Shown one piece after another: positions 60,753 to 64,000 of a stretch of 64,000 bases of DNA. Source of the DNA: B10-G9 sp963712165. Its GTDB lineage: Bacteria > Chloroflexota > Anaerolineae > Anaerolineales > UBA11858. The stretch's first letter is position 1. Every line of letters starts with the position of its first letter. The notes under the pieces were generated by a model, which did no database searches, had not been told where the DNA came from, and saw only the letters and a list, made by a program, of their open reading frames with translations. The position numbers and the translations under genes were made by a program. The stretch covers positions 62,001 through 126,000 of the forward strand of contig CAVQGY010000005.1 of the NCBI GenBank assembly GCA_963712165.1. The letters are read 5' to 3'.

Positions 60753-61559
60753 ATGAAGGTCCAAGGAAAAGTGATCCTGGTTACGGGTGGTGGGAGTGGA
60801 ATCGGAAGGAATCTCGTATTGAACCTGGTTAATAAGGGGGCAAAGGTTGCTGCGGCAGATATCAACCCCCAAACACTTCAGAAAACGACCGATCTGGCGG
60901 GAGAACTCGGAAATAAGATCTCCCAATATATTGTGAATATCACAGACAGGAAAGCTGTTGAGGATCTGCCGGAAAAGATCATTGCCCGGCATGGAGCGGT
61001 AGATGGGATCATCAACAACGCCGGCATCATCCAACCCTTCGTCAAAGTCAATGATCTGGAGTATGAGGTGATTGAAAGAGTGATGAATGTGAACTTCTGG
61101 GGGCAGCTCTATGTCATCAAGGCATTTCTGCCGATTTTGCTGAACAGGTCTGAAGCTCATATTGTGAATGTCTCCAGCATGGGAGGTTTCTTTCCTTTTC
61201 CCGGTCAAACCATCTAAGGGGCCTCGAAGGCAGGCATCAAGCTGCTAACGGAAGGGCTGCATTCAGAATTAGGTGGTACGAATGTCAAGGTTACGGTTGT
61301 CTTTCCTGGCGCGACAGCAACCAATATCAGCGAAAACTCTGGCGTATCCATAACCCAGGGTGCAGAGGACAGCTCAAGCGCCATGAAAGCCCTGCCGGCC
61401 AGCGAGGCAGCCGAGATCATTATCAGCGGGATGGAAAAAGACCAATACCAGATCTATGCCGGATCAGATTCGAAAATGATGAATTTGATGTACAAGATCA
61501 GTCCCAAACGGGCAGCTGCCTTGATCAGCAAACAGATGCAAAGCCTACTGCAAGATTGA
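60753..61559 (+). pseudogene. Short-chain dehydrogenase with an in-frame stop at the catalytic Tyr codon
   Basis: SDR-family NAD(P)-dependent oxidoreductase. The N-terminal part is complete: ILVTGGGSGIGRNLVLNLVN (cofactor site), NNAGIIQPFVKV and HIVNVSSMGGFFPFPGQTI, where Ser of VSS is the catalytic Ser. The next codon, which in homologues is the catalytic Tyr of YxxxK, reads TAA (61215-61217). The frame then continues unbroken as GASKAGIKLLTEGLHSELGG, ending at 61559 (268 residues in total). Lys159 of the motif is retained. One base change (TAT/TAC to TAA) explains it. A sequencing error is less likely than in homopolymers but not excluded. AGGAGGAGAG is the Shine-Dalgarno. Confidence 0.88.
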
Positions 61560-61581
61560 CGATCCAATCCTCAACATAAAA

Positions 61582-61610
61582 AAAAAGCCTGTTCATTGAA
61601 CAGGCTTTTT
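61582..61610. terminator. Bidirectional terminator
   Basis: AAAAAGCCTGTTC (61582-61594), loop ATT, GAACAGGCTTTTT (61598-61610). The perfect 13-bp stem, with T-runs in both directions, serves the SDR gene rightward and the acetyltransferase gene leftward. Confidence 0.9.
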
Positions 61611-61693
61611 CCTTATCGTATAAGTAGATCAGCTTGTAACCCGGTATTCTAACTACCTGGCAGCGGGGATGGTTTCTTCCAAGAATCATTACC

Positions 61694-62260
61694 TCAGATA
61701 TCCAGATCCTCGGGAACAAGAGCGTACATGGCCGCGTCCATATTGATCTCACCCTTTCTCATGCGCTTTCTCAAGACGGCCTCGAAGGTGGCGCCGGCTT
61801 TTTCAGCGACTTTCCGGCTGGCCCAGTTATCCACGGCGGTGACGATTTCGATTCGCCTTAATCCCAGCTGCCCAAAACCAAATTGGGCTAACAGCCGGGT
61901 TGCTTCAGTGGCGATGCCCTCTCTGGTCCGGTCTGAGCGGACCCAGTAGCCCAGATTGGCCATCCGGTAGTAGCGGTTGATGTGATTCAATCCGCACCCT
62001 CCCAGGACCTGGTTGGTTTCCCTGTCAATGATCGTGAACTGGTAGTTGGTGTCGTTCTCCCAAGATTCAGGCTGAGCCTTGATGAAAGCTCCGGGCACCT
62101 CGATCGAGTAATCCTCATTGCACCACTCCATCCAGGGTCGCAGCTCAGGTATGGAAGCCAGCACGGCTTCGTGCATGCCCTCTGCGTCCTCCAGGTTGGG
62201 GGGGCGGAGGAGGATGTTTAACCTGGCACTGGTCAGTTGGATATCCATGGAGATGGTCAT
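61694..62260 (-). CDS. RimJ/RimL-like GNAT N-acetyltransferase
   Basis: A 188-residue GNAT enzyme of the ribosomal-protein-serine/alanine acetyltransferase type: LNILLRPPNLEDAEGMHEAV, GLNHINRYYRMANLGYWVRS, REGIATEATRLLAQFGFGQL (acetyl-CoA site) and AVDNWASRKVAEKAGATFEA near the end. The acceptor may be a ribosomal protein N-terminus, another protein or a small molecule. ATG 62260 was chosen because GAGGAA lies 6 bases before it; the longer frame adds 12 residues without support. It shares the 61.6-kb terminator. Confidence 0.88.
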   Translation of the reverse strand: MTISMDIQLTSARLNILLRPPNLEDAEGMHEAVLASIPELRPWMEWCNEDYSIEVPGAFIKAQPESWENDTNYQFTIIDRETNQVLGGCGLNHINRYYRMANLGYWVRSDRTREGIATEATRLLAQFGFGQLGLRRIEIVTAVDNWASRKVAEKAGATFEAVLRKRMRKGEINMDAAMYALVPEDLDI

Positions 62261-62302
62261 TGGAGGTTCCTCGAACAAGGATGGATCAAGCTGCACCTTT
62301 AT

Positions 62303-62430
62303 TTATACATCAAAAGCCCATTCTCCGACTCTCATCACCGGTTCAGAGGTTCCATCAGTCAAGACCCCATCGACATCGATCTCCTGCGAAACGAACCTGA
62401 AGTCAACATGGATTTTACTTTGATGTTCCC
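62303..62430 (-). pseudogene. Remnant of an M29 aminopeptidase C-terminus
   Basis: On the minus strand a 42-codon open piece reads GEHQSKIHVDFRFVSQEIDV, then DGVLTDGTSEPVMRVGEWAF and DV before a stop. The text HVDF ... EIDVDG ... EPVMR-x-GEWAF matches the C-terminal end of M29 metalloaminopeptidases. Its upstream part is missing: a stop lies just before, and 62431-62627 shows no further M29 text. It is therefore a truncated relic, separate from the nearly complete M29 gene at 25.5 kb. Confidence 0.6.
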
Positions 62431-62627
62431 CTATTTACCTTGATAAACCTTATCGTAGCCTAAACATGGGATTATTTCCAGCGAGTACCAGGACATCCTA
62501 ATTCAAAGGTCCACATCTTCTATCTTGAATTGTCAACCTTCAATTTCCAATCCCTCCCTCACATTGCGTAATCTTGAAAATTTGCGCTACACTCCTACTA
62601 TACTTCCAGATCACTCCCGGGAGCGCT

Positions 62628-63398
62628 ATGTTTATCAAAGATACTGTCTTTATTGGCATTGACCCTTCCTGCGGGGAGGACTCCCTGACTTATGCGGTCC
62701 TCGACAAGGATTTGCACATCCTGGCCCTCTCCCAGCAGAAGCTCAACACCGTATCCGCTTTTATCGGCGGGCAGAAATCAGCTGTGGTCGGGGTCAATGC
62801 GCCCCGGCGCCTCAACCAGGGTTTGATGAAACAGGACGCCGTCCGGGACAAGCTTAAACCTCCACCCACTCAGGGGCGGTACAATGGCTTCCGTGTAGCG
62901 GAATATCTGCTCTTTCAGCGCAATATTCGTATCCCCAGAACGCCGAGCAAGATCTCGGACTGCCCGGGCTGGATGAAGGTCGGTTTTAAGCTCTACCGCA
63001 ATCTGGAAGAGATGGGATTCATGGATTACCCGGTCAAGGACAAAGTTCAGCTTTTCTTGGAGGTATATCCTCATGGAGCCTATGCGGTTCTGCTGGAAAG
63101 GATCCCCTTTTTGAAAAAGACTCTCGAGGGGCGCCTCCAGCGCCAGCTTTTGCTGCATTCGCTATCGGTAGCTGTGCCTGATCCGATGGGTATTTTCGAG
63201 GAGATCACACGGTATAAGATCCTGCAAGGTGAATTGCCTCTGGAAGGCCTTCACTCTGTGGAAGAGCTGGAAGCTTTGATGGCTGCTTACCTGGCCTGGA
63301 AAGCAGCTACAAAGCCGGACGAGGTCAGCCTGCTGGGGGACCCCAGGGATGGCCAGATCGTCCTGCCCTCAAAGAGCCTGAAACCAAAATACAACTAA
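62628..63398 (+). CDS. DUF429 family protein
   Basis: A 256-residue protein of DUF429: an RNase H-like start FIGIDPSCGEDSLTYAVLDK, VVGVNAPRRLNQGLMKQD (the usual IDAPL-type block changed to VNAPR), LFLEVYPHGAYAVLLERIPF and the C-terminal LEALMAAYLAWKAATKP with the metal-site Asp/Glu region. Members are predicted nucleases of unknown role. ATG 62628 has a GGGAG Shine-Dalgarno, and the frame is open upstream for 18 codons. Its stop lies 72 bases before the kinase gene. Confidence 0.75.
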   Translation: MFIKDTVFIGIDPSCGEDSLTYAVLDKDLHILALSQQKLNTVSAFIGGQKSAVVGVNAPRRLNQGLMKQDAVRDKLKPPPTQGRYNGFRVAEYLLFQRNIRIPRTPSKISDCPGWMKVGFKLYRNLEEMGFMDYPVKDKVQLFLEVYPHGAYAVLLERIPFLKKTLEGRLQRQLLLHSLSVAVPDPMGIFEEITRYKILQGELPLEGLHSVEELEALMAAYLAWKAATKPDEVSLLGDPRDGQIVLPSKSLKPKYN

Positions 63399-63470
63399 TT
63401 GGTTAATTAGAGTGGGGGAAAACACCAGACAACACCTTGGCCGACATGAGACCTAGGAGAGGATTAATAT

Positions 63471-64000
63471 ATGACTACCAAGAAAACCCTATTTATTATC
63501 AATCCCAATGCCAATATGGGCCAGGCCTGGAGAGAGGCGGCTGACCTGCGGCCGATCATGGATGAATATGGCGGCGCTGATTGGGCCGGATCGGTCTATC
63601 CCACTCATGCAATCGAGCTGGCCAAAAAAGCCGTTCATGACGGATATGAGCTGGTCATCGCCGGGGGAGGGGATGGCACTGTGCATGAGGTAGTTAACGC
63701 GATCATGGAGTTCCCGAAAGATAAACGCCCTGCTCTCGGTGTGCTCCCTCTGGGTTCTGGCAATGATTTTTCTTATGCAGTGGGTATGGATCCTGATCCT
63801 GCCATCGCACTGCGCCAAATCTTCACCGGGACAGAATCCTGGATTGATATCGGAAAGGTAGAGGATGATCGGGGCAGGACCGAATATTTCGATAATACGG
63901 TCGGTATAGGGTTTGACGCCATCGTTACCATTCATTCTCACAAGATGCCCTGGGCGAGGGGAATGGCGATGTATGTCTTGGCCGTACTGAAAACCATCTT
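63471..64000 (+). CDS. Diacylglycerol kinase/YegS-like lipid kinase (3' end outside window)
   Basis: The first 176 codons of a DAGK-catalytic-domain protein. LFIINPNANMGQAWREAADL opens it, ELVIAGGGDGTVHEVVNAIM is the ATP-binding GGGDGT signature, and LGVLPLGSGNDFSYAVGM completes the site. YDNT-like FDNTVGIGFDAIVTIHSHKM follows. The family phosphorylates diacylglycerol or related lipids. TAGGAGAGGA is the Shine-Dalgarno. The gene runs past the end of the window and is read from ATG 63471 to base 64000 without a stop. Confidence 0.9.
   Translation, partial: MTTKKTLFIINPNANMGQAWREAADLRPIMDEYGGADWAGSVYPTHAIELAKKAVHDGYELVIAGGGDGTVHEVVNAIMEFPKDKRPALGVLPLGSGNDFSYAVGMDPDPAIALRQIFTGTESWIDIGKVEDDRGRTEYFDNTVGIGFDAIVTIHSHKMPWARGMAMYVLAVLKTI

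Overview
The window looks like a piece of a Chloroflexota chromosome, most likely class Anaerolineae. This is an inference. It rests on dense short intergenic hairpin repeats, many Thr/Pro-rich lipoproteins, a DUF951 gene beside rsmI, an SHMT-GcvT fusion, and a fermentative-style soluble NAD-linked [NiFe] hydrogenase. No rRNA, tRNA, CRISPR array, complete insertion sequence or prophage was seen.

Layout. 0-6.4 kb: truncated phospholipase D-like protein, MltR-like protein, ComEC, PIG-L deacetylase, GreA (with an attenuator-like leader) and lysyl-tRNA synthetase. 6.4-13.5 kb: two REP-like repeat arrays, a small GIY-YIG protein, an SLC13 permease, a PH-like membrane protein, an AAC(3)-type acetyltransferase, an MscS channel and a 170-bp tandem repeat. 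13.6-19.5 kb: a decay zone holding a ruined M6-type metalloprotease, a ruined lipoprotein and two genes with single frameshifts. 19.6-26.6 kb: rplS, a clan GH-A lipoprotein, murI, a LysM protein, phosphoglucose/phosphomannose isomerase, rsmI, DUF951 and a frameshifted M29 aminopeptidase. 27.5-31.2 kb: an operon of M50 protease, HD hydrolase, prephenate dehydrogenase, GIY-YIG protein and kbl-type aminotransferase. 31.3-40 kb: ATP-grasp protein, secreted repeat protein, esterase, M52 protease, DinB-like protein, twin isoprenylcysteine methyltransferase-like proteins, alpha/beta hydrolase and GNAT.

40.4-46.5 kb is the metabolic centrepiece: hoxF-hoxU-hoxY-hoxH-hoxW followed by a dihydroorotate dehydrogenase-like flavoprotein. 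Together they would encode a soluble Ralstonia-type NAD+-reducing (or H2-evolving) group 3d hydrogenase with its own maturation protease. It is followed by a 1084-residue fusion of serine hydroxymethyltransferase to a glycine-cleavage T-protein, with a degenerate T-protein-like module between them. Next come a frameshifted lgt, a large beta-helix lipoprotein, a LiaI/LiaF-like membrane cluster, clpC, a lipoprotein, a short-chain dehydrogenase whose catalytic Tyr codon is a stop, a RimJ-like acetyltransferase, a remnant of a second M29 peptidase, a DUF429 protein and the start of a diacylglycerol-kinase-like gene.

The window has an unusual number of single-base frameshifts and nonsense changes: the 17.6-kb and 18.2-kb genes, the M29 peptidase, lgt, the end of the beta-helix lipoprotein, and the SDR. 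Several lie in homopolymers, so uncorrected assembly errors must be weighed against real decay or recoding. The most interesting single case is the M29 gene, whose break falls exactly on a prfB-like TATCTTTGA +1 frameshift sequence.
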